In this document: piece after piece, positions 1 through 5,886 of the stretch
Layout of the letters: every line of letters starts with the position of its first letter
Numbering within the stretch: the first letter of the stretch is position 1
Source of the DNA: an uncultured Oscillospiraceae bacterium
GTDB lineage: Bacteria; Bacillota; Clostridia; Oscillospirales; Oscillospiraceae
Reading direction: 5' to 3'
Assembly: GCA_947628265.1 (NCBI GenBank)
Contig: CANQZF010000079.1
Span: 1-7,578, forward strand
Length of the DNA stretch: 7,578 nucleotides
Made by a program: the position numbers and the translations under genes
The notes under the pieces: generated by a model
What the model saw: the letters and a program-made list of their open reading frames with translations, nothing else
Told to the model about the DNA's origin: nothing
Databases searched by the model: none

Positions 1-677
1 CCACGGCCTACCCCAAGATCGTCTACGACAAGACCCGCATCCCCCGGTGGACCAACCAGATCGGCCAGGCCATCGGAATCACCGGCGGGGACGTGTCCAC
101 GGCGGCCCGGGCCATCGGCCCCGCCACCATCTCGCCCCAGGTGAGCCAGTTCATCGGCGCCGCCATCGACCAGACCAACGCCAATCTGGGCGCCACCAGT
201 GTGGCCCTGGGGGACGCAAGGCCGGACAACACCTCCGCCATCATCGCCCTCCAGCGGGCGGCGGCCACGCCCAGCGAGATCACCAAGCAGGAGCTTCGCC
301 GGTGCGTGGAGGAGCTGGCGCAGATCTACCTTTCCTTCATCGGCGGGTTTTACGGCGTGCGGCAGGTGGACGTGCCGGTGCCGGAGGAACTGCGCGCGTC
401 CATGGAGGCGGCGGGGCTGAAGGCCCCCAGGGAGGTCCGGGCGGACTTCGACTTTGGCGCCTTCCGTGAGATGCCCATGTCCATGAAGATCGACGTGGGG
501 GCCAGCGCCTACTACTCGGAGATCGCGTCCATCCAGACATTGGACAACCTTCTCACACAGGGACACATCGACATCCTCCAGTACCTGGAGCGCATCCCGG
601 ACGGCTATGTCACCGACAGGCGGGGACTCATGGAGGAGATCCGCCGCCAGAGAGAGGAGAAAGAAAATGGAAAATGA
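1..677 (+). CDS. Phage portal protein, C-terminal part (5' end outside window)
   Basis: The reading frame is open from the left edge, so the gene begins upstream; the visible part is about 224 residues. The portal is the dodecameric ring at one capsid vertex through which DNA is packaged and ejected. Seen: a region reading PDNTSAIIALQRAAATP, an acidic helix-rich segment (ELRRCVEELAQIYLSFIGGFYG), and a tail with ASAYYSEIASIQTLDNLLTQ and YLERIPDGYV. These resemble the C-termini of portal proteins from prophages of gut Clostridia. The position just upstream of a scaffold-like gene and a capsid gene agrees with the usual portal-scaffold-capsid order. A GTG at 93 could be mistaken for the start, but the frame continues with sensible protein upstream of it (TAYPKIVYDKTRIPRW), so it is internal. 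The 3' end overlaps the next gene by 11 bp. The family call rests on remembered sequence likeness and gene order, not on a search. Confidence 0.8.
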   Translation, partial: TAYPKIVYDKTRIPRWTNQIGQAIGITGGDVSTAARAIGPATISPQVSQFIGAAIDQTNANLGATSVALGDARPDNTSAIIALQRAAATPSEITKQELRRCVEELAQIYLSFIGGFYGVRQVDVPVPEELRASMEAAGLKAPREVRADFDFGAFREMPMSMKIDVGASAYYSEIASIQTLDNLLTQGHIDILQYLERIPDGYVTDRRGLMEEIRRQREEKENGK

Positions 678-1164
678 AAACACCGTGACAGGCGAGGACA
701 TCTTCACCCAGGGCTGGGACGACGCCCCCGCCGAGAGCGCCGCCGACGGGCGGGAGGCCGAGCCCTTGCCGGAGGCGGACCCCCCGGAGGCGGACGCTGA
801 AACGGAGGAGTCCCCGGCGCGGGAGGGCCCGGAGGGGCATGAAAAGCCCGAGAGCTCCCCGGTCCCGCCGGCGGACCGGGACGGGGAGATACGCCAGTTC
901 GTCCGGGCGTACCCCGGCGTCATGCCGGAGGCCATCCCGCAGGAGGTCTGGCGGCGTGTCCGGGCGGGGGAGAGCCTACTTTCGGCCTACGACAGGTATG
1001 AGGCGTCCCGCTTGAGACAGGAAAACCGCCGCCTGGAGGCGCAGCTTCAAAGCCGCCGCCAGGAGGAGGCCAACCGCCAACGCTCCGCCGGGAGCCAGAC
1101 GGGAGCCGGCATGGGCGCCGGGGGCCACGACCCCTTTGACGACGGCTGGGACCTGGAGTGGTGA
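667..1164 (+). CDS. Acidic scaffold-like phage head protein
   Basis: A 165-residue, strongly charged protein. I place the start at ATG 667, behind the purine-rich ribosome site AGAGAGGAGA (651-660), not at the further upstream ATG at 607, which lies deep within the portal frame. Layout: an acidic, Pro/Glu-rich, probably disordered N-terminal third (about residues 15-70) beginning with a DIFTQGWDD motif; a short folded segment with YPGVMPEAIPQEVW (about 80-100); a predicted coiled coil of alternating Arg/Glu (RLRQENRRLEAQLQSRRQEE, about 113-135); a Gly-rich linker; and a C-terminal DPFDDGWDLEW tail. Scaffolds of tailed phages are typically acidic coiled-coil proteins encoded between portal and capsid, with a short C-terminal segment that binds the coat protein. 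The place and composition fit, but no catalytic or diagnostic motif proves it. The similar GWDD and GWDLEW ends may be capsid-contact motifs (inference). It could instead be a minor head protein. Confidence 0.65.
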   Translation: MENENTVTGEDIFTQGWDDAPAESAADGREAEPLPEADPPEADAETEESPAREGPEGHEKPESSPVPPADRDGEIRQFVRAYPGVMPEAIPQEVWRRVRAGESLLSAYDRYEASRLRQENRRLEAQLQSRRQEEANRQRSAGSQTGAGMGAGGHDPFDDGWDLEW

Positions 1165-1261
1165 GGGGGTGAGGGCGATGTAACGGGCTTTTTACGATCG
1201 ACCCGCCCCGGGGTTATGGGGAGAAACCAAAATTTTTTAAAATCGAAGGGAGAAAAGAAAA

Positions 1262-2089
1262 ATGGCAATCAATCTGGCAAAAAGGGCGTCTGACAAGGTG
1301 GTGGAGCGCTTCAAGCTGGGCTCCTGCACCGAGGGAATCTTCTCCACAAGGTACAAGTGGACCGGCGTGGCGACGGTGCAGGTCTACACCGTGGACAAGC
1401 TGCCCCTCCAGACCTACGACAAGACGAAGGCGGACGGCAGCCGCTTCGGGGAGCTCACCGAGCTTGGCGACGCAGTGCAGGAGATGACCGTGGCCGACGA
1501 CAAGGCCTTCAACGGCTCCATCGACAAGGGCAACAACACCGCCCAGCTCATGATCAAGGCGGCGTCCTCCGTTCTGCGCCGTCAGACCGACGAGGTCATC
1601 ATCCCCTACGTGGACAAGTACCGCCTCCAGAAGCTGGCCGCCGGCGCGGGCACCACGGCCACGGGCGTCAGCCTCACCAAGGCAAACGCCCTGGAGACCA
1701 TCATGGCCGCCGGCGTGGCCATGAGCAACAAGCAGGTCCCCCGGGAGGGCCGGGTCCTCTACATCGGGGAGAGCGAGGCCATCAAGGTCAAGCTCGCCGA
1801 CCAGGTGGTGGGCGTGGACAGGCTGGCGGAGGAGACCATCGTCAGCGGCGTCTGCGGCGCCATCGACGGGATGCAGGTCCGTGTGGTCCCCGACGACTAC
1901 ATGCCCGAAAACGTGGTGTTCCTCATCGTCCGCAAGGGCTGCGCCGTGGCCCCCAAGAAGATCGAGACCTACCGCGTGCTGGAGGAGCACCCCGACATCG
2001 ACGGCGCGGTGGTCCAGGGCCGCCTCCTCCACGACTGCTTCGTGCTGGAGACCCTGAAGGACGGCATCTACGCCGCCAAGAGCGAGTAA
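1262..2089 (+). CDS. Phage major capsid protein
   Basis: A 275-residue protein that I take as the coat protein, probably of HK97-type fold. Seen: an N-terminal segment with AKRASDKVVERFKLGSCTEG and YKWTGVATVQVYTVDKLPL; then ELTELGDAVQEMTVADDKAF, a SIDKGNNTAQLM segment and RRQTDEVIIPYVDKYRLQKL; then a C-terminal beta-rich half ending YAAKSE. This succession is familiar from capsid proteins of Clostridia prophages, where the DKGN and DEVIIPYVDKYRL-like stretches recur. Length (about 30 kDa) is normal for the class without a separate protease domain. The start is ATG 1262, preceded by a good ribosome site GAAGGGAG (1245-1252) at 9 nt spacing. The 97-bp leader includes an AT-rich tract (1229-1243) that stands out in GC-rich surroundings and may keep the ribosome site unstructured, suiting a highly expressed protein. 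It follows the scaffold-like gene, as expected. Confidence 0.85.
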   Translation: MAINLAKRASDKVVERFKLGSCTEGIFSTRYKWTGVATVQVYTVDKLPLQTYDKTKADGSRFGELTELGDAVQEMTVADDKAFNGSIDKGNNTAQLMIKAASSVLRRQTDEVIIPYVDKYRLQKLAAGAGTTATGVSLTKANALETIMAAGVAMSNKQVPREGRVLYIGESEAIKVKLADQVVGVDRLAEETIVSGVCGAIDGMQVRVVPDDYMPENVVFLIVRKGCAVAPKKIETYRVLEEHPDIDGAVVQGRLLHDCFVLETLKDGIYAAKSE

Positions 2090-2150
2090 TTCGGCGAAAG
2101 CGCTGAAAGATCCATCATGGCCCGCGTTGGCGGGAGAAAAGAGGGAGCAA

Positions 2151-3650
2151 ATGGAAAATAACATCATCTCACCCGGCGCGGTGGCGGTGGAGCTGGGGAA
2201 TTCGCGGCTCATTCCCGGTCCCAAGGGGGACCCGGGGGAGCAGGGGCCCAGGGGGTACGGCATCCGCTCGGCGGTGCTCAACCGGGATTTCACGCTGACG
2301 CTGAACTTTGAGGACGGCTCCAGCTATACCACCGGCTCCATCCGGGGCGCGGAGGGCCCGAAGGGCGACACCGGCAGCACCGGCCCTGAGGGCCCCCGGG
2401 GCCCCCAGGGGGAGAAGGGGGACCCCTTCAAATATAGCGACTTCACCCCGGAGCAGCTGGAGACGCTGACGGGCCCCCAGGGACCCACCGGACCCCGGGG
2501 CGAGCAGGGCCTCACGGGGCCGGAGGGGCCGGTGGGACCGGAGGGCCCACAGGGTAAGCAGGGCGACGTTGGCCCCACGGGACCCAAGGGGGATCCGGGC
2601 GATGTGTGGGTCCCCAAATATAACGGCGAGACGGGGGACCTCAGCTGGGTCAAGAACGCCGAGGGGGACCCGCAGACGGTGAATATCCGGGGTCCCAAGG
2701 GGGACCAGGGCCCCCAGGGCGAGCGGGGGCCGGAGGGTCCGGCGGGACCGGGGTCCGGGGATATGCTGGCCTCCACCTATGACACCCACGGCAAGGCCCA
2801 GGACATCTTCGACTACGCCGACAACGCCGTGAAGAACGTCAGCGCCGGGAACGTGAAGTTTTCCGACGGGGAGACCTTCCAGCAGAAGCTGGACAGCGGT
2901 GAGCTGAAGGGCGACCGGGGCGAGACGGGGCCGGCCGGTCCCGCCGGTCCCCAAGGCGCCGACGGGGAATCAGGTGAACCGGGCAAGGACGGCGAAAACG
3001 GGGCGCCCGGAAAGGACGGGGCCACTTGGAGGCCGTCTGTGGATGGCGACGGGCAGCTCACCTGGACGCAGGACAGCTCCGGGGACGCGCCCGCATCCAT
3101 CAATATCAAGGGACCAAAGGGCGACAAGGGCGAGCCGGGGAATAACGGCTCCGACGGCGCGGCGGGCGCTCCGGGTACCCCCGGTAAGGACGGTAAGGAC
3201 GGCGCGGCCGGGGAGAAGGGGGAGCAGGGGGATACGTGGGTCCCTACCGTATCCGAGGAGGGCGTGCTTTCCTGGCAGAAAAACTCCGGCGAGCCCTCCC
3301 AGAACGTGAACATCAAGGGTCCGGCCGGTCCCACCGGTCCCACCGGCCCCGCCGGACCTACCGGACCGCAGGGGGCCGCCGGGTCCAACGGTAAGGACGG
3401 GGCGCCGGGTGCGCAGGGACCGGCGGGGCCGAATGTGGTGTCTGCGACCACGGGCACGGACATTGACGGCATCCTGATGGGCAACGGGTCTAACGTGGCC
3501 CAGGCCCAGGCGGGGGTGCAGTATATCGCGCCCAGCGCCACGGTCAAGGAATTTCAGGCCGGGACGAGCGCGCCGTCCTCCCTCGCCGACGGGTGCGTCT
3601 ATTTTGTGTACGATGGAGGCGGCGGTTCTGAGCCGGCAATGCCAGAATGA
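2151..3650 (+). CDS. Collagen-like phage fibre protein with Gly-X-Y repeats
   Basis: A 499-residue protein dominated by Gly-X-Y triplets (GPKGDPGEQGPRG and many more), which are expected to form a collagen-type triple helix in a trimeric fibre. I choose ATG 2151, behind GAGGGAG, over the in-frame TTG at 2127; the spacing is short, so the start is not certain. The triple-helical blocks are broken by non-collagen segments. Three related modules (about residues 151-180, 291-320, 361-389) share the pattern W-x-P, then G-x-L-x-W, then N-I-(K/R)-G-P. A different insert lies near residues 202-256 (DMLASTYDTHGKAQDIF; DGETFQQKLDSGELKG). The last about 65 residues (VVSATTGTDIDGILMGNGSN onward) are non-collagenous and may trimerise or cap the fibre. 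The stop overlaps the next gene's start (ATGA), suggesting the two are made together. Head fibre or tail fibre cannot be decided. GC-rich repeats make recombinational length change likely. Confidence 0.88.
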   Translation: MENNIISPGAVAVELGNSRLIPGPKGDPGEQGPRGYGIRSAVLNRDFTLTLNFEDGSSYTTGSIRGAEGPKGDTGSTGPEGPRGPQGEKGDPFKYSDFTPEQLETLTGPQGPTGPRGEQGLTGPEGPVGPEGPQGKQGDVGPTGPKGDPGDVWVPKYNGETGDLSWVKNAEGDPQTVNIRGPKGDQGPQGERGPEGPAGPGSGDMLASTYDTHGKAQDIFDYADNAVKNVSAGNVKFSDGETFQQKLDSGELKGDRGETGPAGPAGPQGADGESGEPGKDGENGAPGKDGATWRPSVDGDGQLTWTQDSSGDAPASINIKGPKGDKGEPGNNGSDGAAGAPGTPGKDGKDGAAGEKGEQGDTWVPTVSEEGVLSWQKNSGEPSQNVNIKGPAGPTGPTGPAGPTGPQGAAGSNGKDGAPGAQGPAGPNVVSATTGTDIDGILMGNGSNVAQAQAGVQYIAPSATVKEFQAGTSAPSSLADGCVYFVYDGGGGSEPAMPE

Positions 3651-4573
3651 GTATATTGATCGGTAAAAGCGGCGCGAAGAGCGTCAAGGAGATCTACATC
3701 GGCGTAAACGGTCAGCCCCGGGAGGTGAAAGAGGGGTATGTGGGCGTCGGCGGCACGGCGAAGCTGTTCTATTCCGCCGCTCCTCCCCTGCCGCCCAAGG
3801 GCAAGGCGCTGAATGAGTATACTTGGGAGGAAATACGGCAAATCGCCGACGCGGGGAAGGCGGCTGAGTATTTCAAGGTCGGGGACACGAAGGCCGTTCA
3901 CCTTAAAGGGACCGCAAGCAAGCTCACGTTGGATGCCACGTACTATGTGTACATCCTGGGCTTTGACCATAATCTTACAAACGACTCCAATGCCAAAAAC
4001 ACCGTTGACTTCGGGACGTTCAAGGACGCAAACGGGAAGGATCTCTGCCTCGTCAGCGGGTACAACAACGACTCGGATTTCTACATGAACAAGTCGAGCA
4101 CCAACGCCGGCGGGTGGAAGAGCAGCTACATGCGGAGCTCCATCCTCGGGGGGGATGGCTCGGCCACATTTCCCGAGGCGAATACGCTGATGTCCTGTTT
4201 ACCACAGGATCTGCGGGCGGTGATGAAGCCTATGTTCGTCTGGACGGACAACGTGGGCAACAAATCAACCGGCTCAGATGCCGTCACCGTCACATTTGAT
4301 TACTTGCCGCTTCTGGCTGAATATGAGGTGTTTGGCACGAACTCCTACGCAAACGCCAACGAGCCAAAGCGTCAGGCGCAGTACGCATATTTTAAAGATG
4401 GAGGCAGTAAGGTCAAGTACCGCAGCGACAGTACGGGTTCTACGATCGACTGGTGGGTGCGCTCTCCGTATCGGACCAACGGCGAAAGTTTCCGCACTGT
4501 GAAGAGCAACGGCAGCGCGGGCAGCAGCTATGCGGAGTACTCCTGCGGTGTGGCGCCGATCTTCAGGGTGTAG
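3647..4573 (+). CDS. Putative receptor-binding adhesin with DUF6273-type C-terminal domain
   Basis: A 308-residue protein starting at ATG 3647, overlapping the collagen-like gene by 4 bp. Residues 1-43 form a small N-terminal module with two half-repeats, (K)EIYIGVNGQPREVK and EGYVGVGGTAKLFY, a motif I know from the N-termini of many Firmicute phage tail or fibre proteins and that may be an attachment module. A Pro-rich linker (APPLPPKGK) follows. From about residue 54 to the end the protein resembles DUF6273: EYTWEEIRQIADAGKAAEYF, ILGFDHN, GGWKSSYMR, LPQDLRAVMKPM, DYLPLLAEYEVFG, the WWVRSP motif at about 269-274 and a terminal GVAPIFRV. DUF6273 is thought to be related to the formylglycine-enzyme / C-type-lectin fold used for ligand binding. 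Context suggests the tip of the collagen fibre, binding a host surface (inference). GC is lower and codon choice looser from about 3950 to 4560 than in neighbours, which hints at separate acquisition. Confidence 0.72.
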   Translation: MSILIGKSGAKSVKEIYIGVNGQPREVKEGYVGVGGTAKLFYSAAPPLPPKGKALNEYTWEEIRQIADAGKAAEYFKVGDTKAVHLKGTASKLTLDATYYVYILGFDHNLTNDSNAKNTVDFGTFKDANGKDLCLVSGYNNDSDFYMNKSSTNAGGWKSSYMRSSILGGDGSATFPEANTLMSCLPQDLRAVMKPMFVWTDNVGNKSTGSDAVTVTFDYLPLLAEYEVFGTNSYANANEPKRQAQYAYFKDGGSKVKYRSDSTGSTIDWWVRSPYRTNGESFRTVKSNGSAGSSYAEYSCGVAPIFRV

Positions 4574-4621
4574 GACCCGCGCGCCGGTGAATAGAGCGCC
4601 CGGAACGACGCGCCGGGGTAG

Positions 4622-4960
4622 CCGTAGGGGCCGCCTCTCTTGGCGGCCCGTGCCCGGACGACAGAGCGCCGAAATAGACGCCGTAGGGGCCGATGACCAC
4701 ATCGGCCCGTCCCGGACGACGGGGTTCTACCCCTCCCGCCGTAGGGGCCGATGACCACATCGGCCCACCCGACGGCAGAGCGCCACCCCTCCCGCCGTAG
4801 GGGCGGCTGCCCACAGCCGCCCGTCCTCCGACGGACGGGGCTCTACCTCTCCCGCCGTAGGGGCCGGACACCGTGCCGGCCCACCCGACGGCAGAGCGCC
4901 ACCCCTCCCGCCGTAGGGGACGCACACCGTGGCGGCCCGCCCGACGACGCACGGGGCTAG
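4622..4960 (+). repeat. Six-unit array of hairpin repeats (CCGTAGGGGC type)
   Basis: CCGTAGGGG recurs at 4622, 4681, 4739, 4795, 4855 and 4911, giving steps of 59, 58, 56, 60 and 56 bp. Each unit continues into an inverted repeat: GGGCCGCC/GGCGGCCC (4628-4635 with 4642-4649), GGGCCGATG/CATCGGCCC (4687-4695 with 4700-4708, and again 4745-4753 with 4758-4766), GGGCGGCTG/CAGCCGCCC (4801-4809 with 4814-4822), GGGCCGG/CCGGCCC (4861-4867 with 4876-4882), and a weaker, mismatched sixth. Outer bases are fixed while the inner arms change together. Linkers alternate between a CAGAGCGCC form and a GGGGYTCTAC form, so the higher-order period is 116 bp; 42 bp are identical between 4762-4803 and 4878-4919. 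Similar intergenic repeats occur in many Clostridia chromosomes. No convincing coding sequence lies here; the open frames on the - strand are low-complexity products of the repeat. With the next two entries this accounts for the 466-bp gene gap 4574-5039. Confidence 0.88.
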
Positions 4961-4988
4961 TGAATAGTGAAGAGTGAATAGTGAAGAG
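4961..4988 (+). repeat. Two tandem copies of a 14-bp repeat
   Basis: TGAATAGTGAAGAG occurs exactly twice in a row, directly after the hairpin array and before the strong hairpin at 4991. A partial relative (GTGAATAGAGCG) lies at about 4588, on the other side of the array. Such AT-richer GTGAATAGTGAAGAG tracts are often seen in intergenic DNA of Clostridia, so this may be part of the same composite intergenic element. No function is evident. Confidence 0.8.
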
Positions 4989-4990
4989 GT

Positions 4991-5025
4991 GGAGGGGGCA
5001 TGAAAATGCCCCCTCCGAGGGGGCA
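4991..5025. other. Strong hairpin with a competing third segment
   Basis: GGAGGGGGCAT (4991-5001) and ATGCCCCCTCC (5006-5016) pair perfectly over 11 bp around a four-base loop, GAAA on the + strand (a GNRA-type loop in RNA). The middle arm can instead pair with GAGGGGGCA at 5017-5025 (inverted copy of 5007-5015), so two structures exclude each other. It lies 15 bp beyond the antitoxin stop and could end the toxin-antitoxin transcript on the - strand, or block late readthrough on the + strand. No T-tract follows on either strand, so it is not a standard intrinsic terminator. Confidence 0.6.
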
Positions 5026-5039
5026 GAGGAGATGCGGGG

Positions 5040-5324
5040 TCATTTGGCCAGCTTGTAGAGCATGTATTGGTTGAGACTGACCCCTTCGGCGGCGGCCTTG
5101 CGCTTTAAGTCGCGGTGGAGACTGCGGGGAATGCGCAGGACCAGCCGGCCACTGTAGTCCTCCAGGGACCTCTCGAAGTCCTCAAGGTCCACAAGGGTAC
5201 CGTCGTTGATGGCTTCGGCCTCGGCCAGACTCTCTGCCTCCTCAGGGGTAAGTGTCACAGCGGGGCGGGCGTTGATCTCATCAAACCGGCGCTGGATCTC
5301 TTCCGGGGTGAGTTCATGTTTCAT
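5040..5324 (-). CDS. Antitoxin with ribbon-helix-helix (HicB-like C-terminal) domain
   Basis: A 94-residue protein. The C-terminal segment (about residues 57-94) reads SGRLVLRIPRSLHRDLKRKA and then EGVSLNQYMLYKLAK, a classical ribbon-helix-helix: one beta strand for DNA contact followed by two helices, with the SLNQY motif as in HicB/Arc-type antitoxins. The N-terminal half is acidic (LTPEEIQRRFDEINA; LTPEEAESLAEAEAI) and probably wraps around and neutralises the basic toxin, as in other type II systems. The start at 5324 is backed by a strong ribosome site (TGAGGAGGA, complement of 5331-5339) with 7 nt from GGAGG to the ATG. The toxin's stop is 12 bp upstream, so both are on one mRNA. The antitoxin is expected to dimerise, bind the operator at about 5604-5629 and repress its own operon. 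The pairing with a RelE-type toxin is inferred from adjacency and both folds. Confidence 0.82.
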   Translation of the reverse strand: MKHELTPEEIQRRFDEINARPAVTLTPEEAESLAEAEAINDGTLVDLEDFERSLEDYSGRLVLRIPRSLHRDLKRKAAAEGVSLNQYMLYKLAK

Positions 5325-5336
5325 GTCAGATCCTCC

Positions 5337-5582
5337 TCAATAGTGGATGTTGGTCCGGGTATTGATCTCAATGACGCGGATCACGATGGTGTTTTTGAGC
5401 CACTCAAAAATGATGCGGTAATGGTCCATCTTGTAACGGTAGCGGTTCTTCATCCCCTGAATGGGGTCAATGTCGCCCTCAAGGCGGGAGAGTCTATCCA
5501 GGGCGCGCTCAAGCTTTTCGCGGGTGGGGGCGTCCAGACTGCGCAAATATTTTCGCGGCTGCTTTTCAAGTTTAATTTCCAT
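5337..5582 (-). CDS. RelE/ParE-superfamily toxin
   Basis: An 81-residue basic protein, of ordinary length for the family. The pattern fits RelE/ParE: an N-terminal strand and KQPRKYLRSLD helix, a second helix (TREKLERALDRLSRLEGD), then the antiparallel sheet with IQGMKNRYRYKMDHYRIIFE and IVIRVIEINTRTNIHY. Candidate active residues for an RNase of the RelE type are Arg56 (in YRIIF), Arg76 (in NTRTN) and the C-terminal Tyr81, matching the usual Arg...Arg...Tyr layout; the basic residues at 47-51 may hold RNA. If it is RelE-like it would cut mRNA at the ribosome; a ParE-type gyrase inhibitor is the alternative, made less likely by the C-terminal Arg/Tyr. Start ATG 5580-5582 has AAGGAG 8 nt upstream (complement of 5591-5596). 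The toxin precedes the antitoxin, the reverse of relBE and the same as higBA or hicAB. Confidence 0.85.
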   Translation of the reverse strand: MEIKLEKQPRKYLRSLDAPTREKLERALDRLSRLEGDIDPIQGMKNRYRYKMDHYRIIFEWLKNTIVIRVIEINTRTNIHY

Positions 5583-5603
5583 CTGTGCGTCTCCTTATAT
5601 AGG

Positions 5604-5629
5604 ATATGCATATAGTATCATAAATAGTA
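5604..5629. promoter_or_regulatory. Likely antitoxin operator overlapping the TA promoter
   Basis: Two motifs overlap the -10 region of the toxin-antitoxin promoter. ATATGCATAT at 5604-5613 is a perfect palindrome, and the hexamer TACTAT (- strand) occurs twice in the same direction, at 5612-5617 and 5624-5629, 12 bp or about one helical turn apart. Ribbon-helix-helix antitoxins bind short repeats of this kind in neighbouring major grooves. Binding here would cover the -10 box and shut off the operon. The assignment is by position and symmetry only. Confidence 0.5.
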
Positions 5630-5640
5630 CCGAATGTCAA
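5612..5640 (-). promoter_or_regulatory. Sigma-A type promoter of the toxin-antitoxin operon
   Basis: On the - strand a perfect -35 box TTGACA (complement of 5635-5640) is followed by exactly 17 bp and then TACTAT (complement of 5612-5617), one base from the TATAAT consensus and two from it at most. A TG one base upstream of the -10 box (TGATACTAT) makes it an extended -10 promoter. The toxin start codon is about 30 bp downstream. Divergent from it, the holin-like gene begins at 5659 on the + strand, so the -35 box sits in the short leader of that gene. Confidence 0.8.
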
Positions 5641-5658
5641 CAGAAAGGGTGTGATTTT

Positions 5659-5886
5659 GTGGACTGGACTAGTATTATCGCGGCGGCGGTCACCGGGGCG
5701 ATGGCGTTTTTGGGGGTGCTGGTGTCCAACCGGAAGACCGGGGCGCTCATCGCCTACAGGCTCCAGCAGCTGGAGCTGAAGGTGGACAAGCACAACCACT
5801 TCGCCCAGCGCGTACCAGTGATTGAGGAGCAAATGAAAGCGGCCAACCACCGCATAGATGATCTTGAAAGAAAGGTGGAAGGATGA
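5659..5886 (+). CDS. Holin-like membrane protein (XhlA-type small lysis protein)
   Basis: A 75-residue protein read from GTG 5659 (MDWTSIIAAAVTGAMAFLGV...), with AAAGGG at 5644-5649 as ribosome site about 9 nt upstream. The open frame runs further upstream, but that part is antisense to the toxin gene and unlike any protein, so I reject the longer starts. Residues 4-22 form one hydrophobic membrane segment, followed by a basic NRKTG turn and a long amphipathic, probably coiled-coil helix (YRLQQLELKVDKHNHFAQRV to the end; closing motif ANHRIDDLERK). This layout is typical of small proteins next to endolysin genes in Firmicute phages, called holin-like, haemolysin XhlA-like or accessory lysis proteins. 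With one membrane segment it would be a class III-like holin or a helper. The stop overlaps the amidase start (ATGA), so the two are coupled. Confidence 0.75.
   Translation: MDWTSIIAAAVTGAMAFLGVLVSNRKTGALIAYRLQQLELKVDKHNHFAQRVPVIEEQMKAANHRIDDLERKVEG

Noticed and set aside
1165..1261. A promoter or terminator between scaffold-like and capsid genes
   Set aside because: TTTACG with a poorly matching TTATGG and a weak four-base GGTT/AACC stem before a short T-run are both below what I would accept; I treat the region as an AT-rich leader only.
1214..2293. A 359-residue open frame on the - strand antisense to the capsid gene
   Set aside because: It is the antisense shadow of a GC-rich, codon-biased gene, begins and ends within other genes, and its Gly/Val/Leu/His-rich composition resembles no family.
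2169..3547. Pro/Gly-rich open frames on the - strand over the collagen-like gene
   Set aside because: The repeating GGXCCX codons of collagen triplets read as Pro/Gly/Ser repeats in the opposite frame; they have no start signals of their own.
4440..4573. The C-terminal end of the adhesin as the variable region of a diversity-generating retroelement
   Set aside because: The lectin-like fold and the position would fit, but no near-copy template lies in the following 470 bp, there is no reverse transcriptase or accessory gene in the window, and the codons here are not a clear AAC-derived pattern. A template further away is possible but unseen.
4528..4952. Open reading frames on the - strand over the hairpin array (Gly/Arg/Pro-rich products with PYGGRG repeats)
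   Set aside because: They are translations of the GC-rich repeat, lack ribosome sites and any recognisable domain, and overlap one another in several frames.
4622..4960. CRISPR array
   Set aside because: The period is near 58 bp, but the conserved part is itself a variable hairpin, the 'spacers' repeat in an alternating pattern rather than being unique, and no cas gene is near.
5115..5658. Forward open frames over the toxin-antitoxin genes, including the upstream extension of the holin-like frame
   Set aside because: The - strand genes match known toxin and antitoxin folds with strong ribosome sites, so the + strand frames are shadows; the holin-like protein begins properly at GTG 5659.
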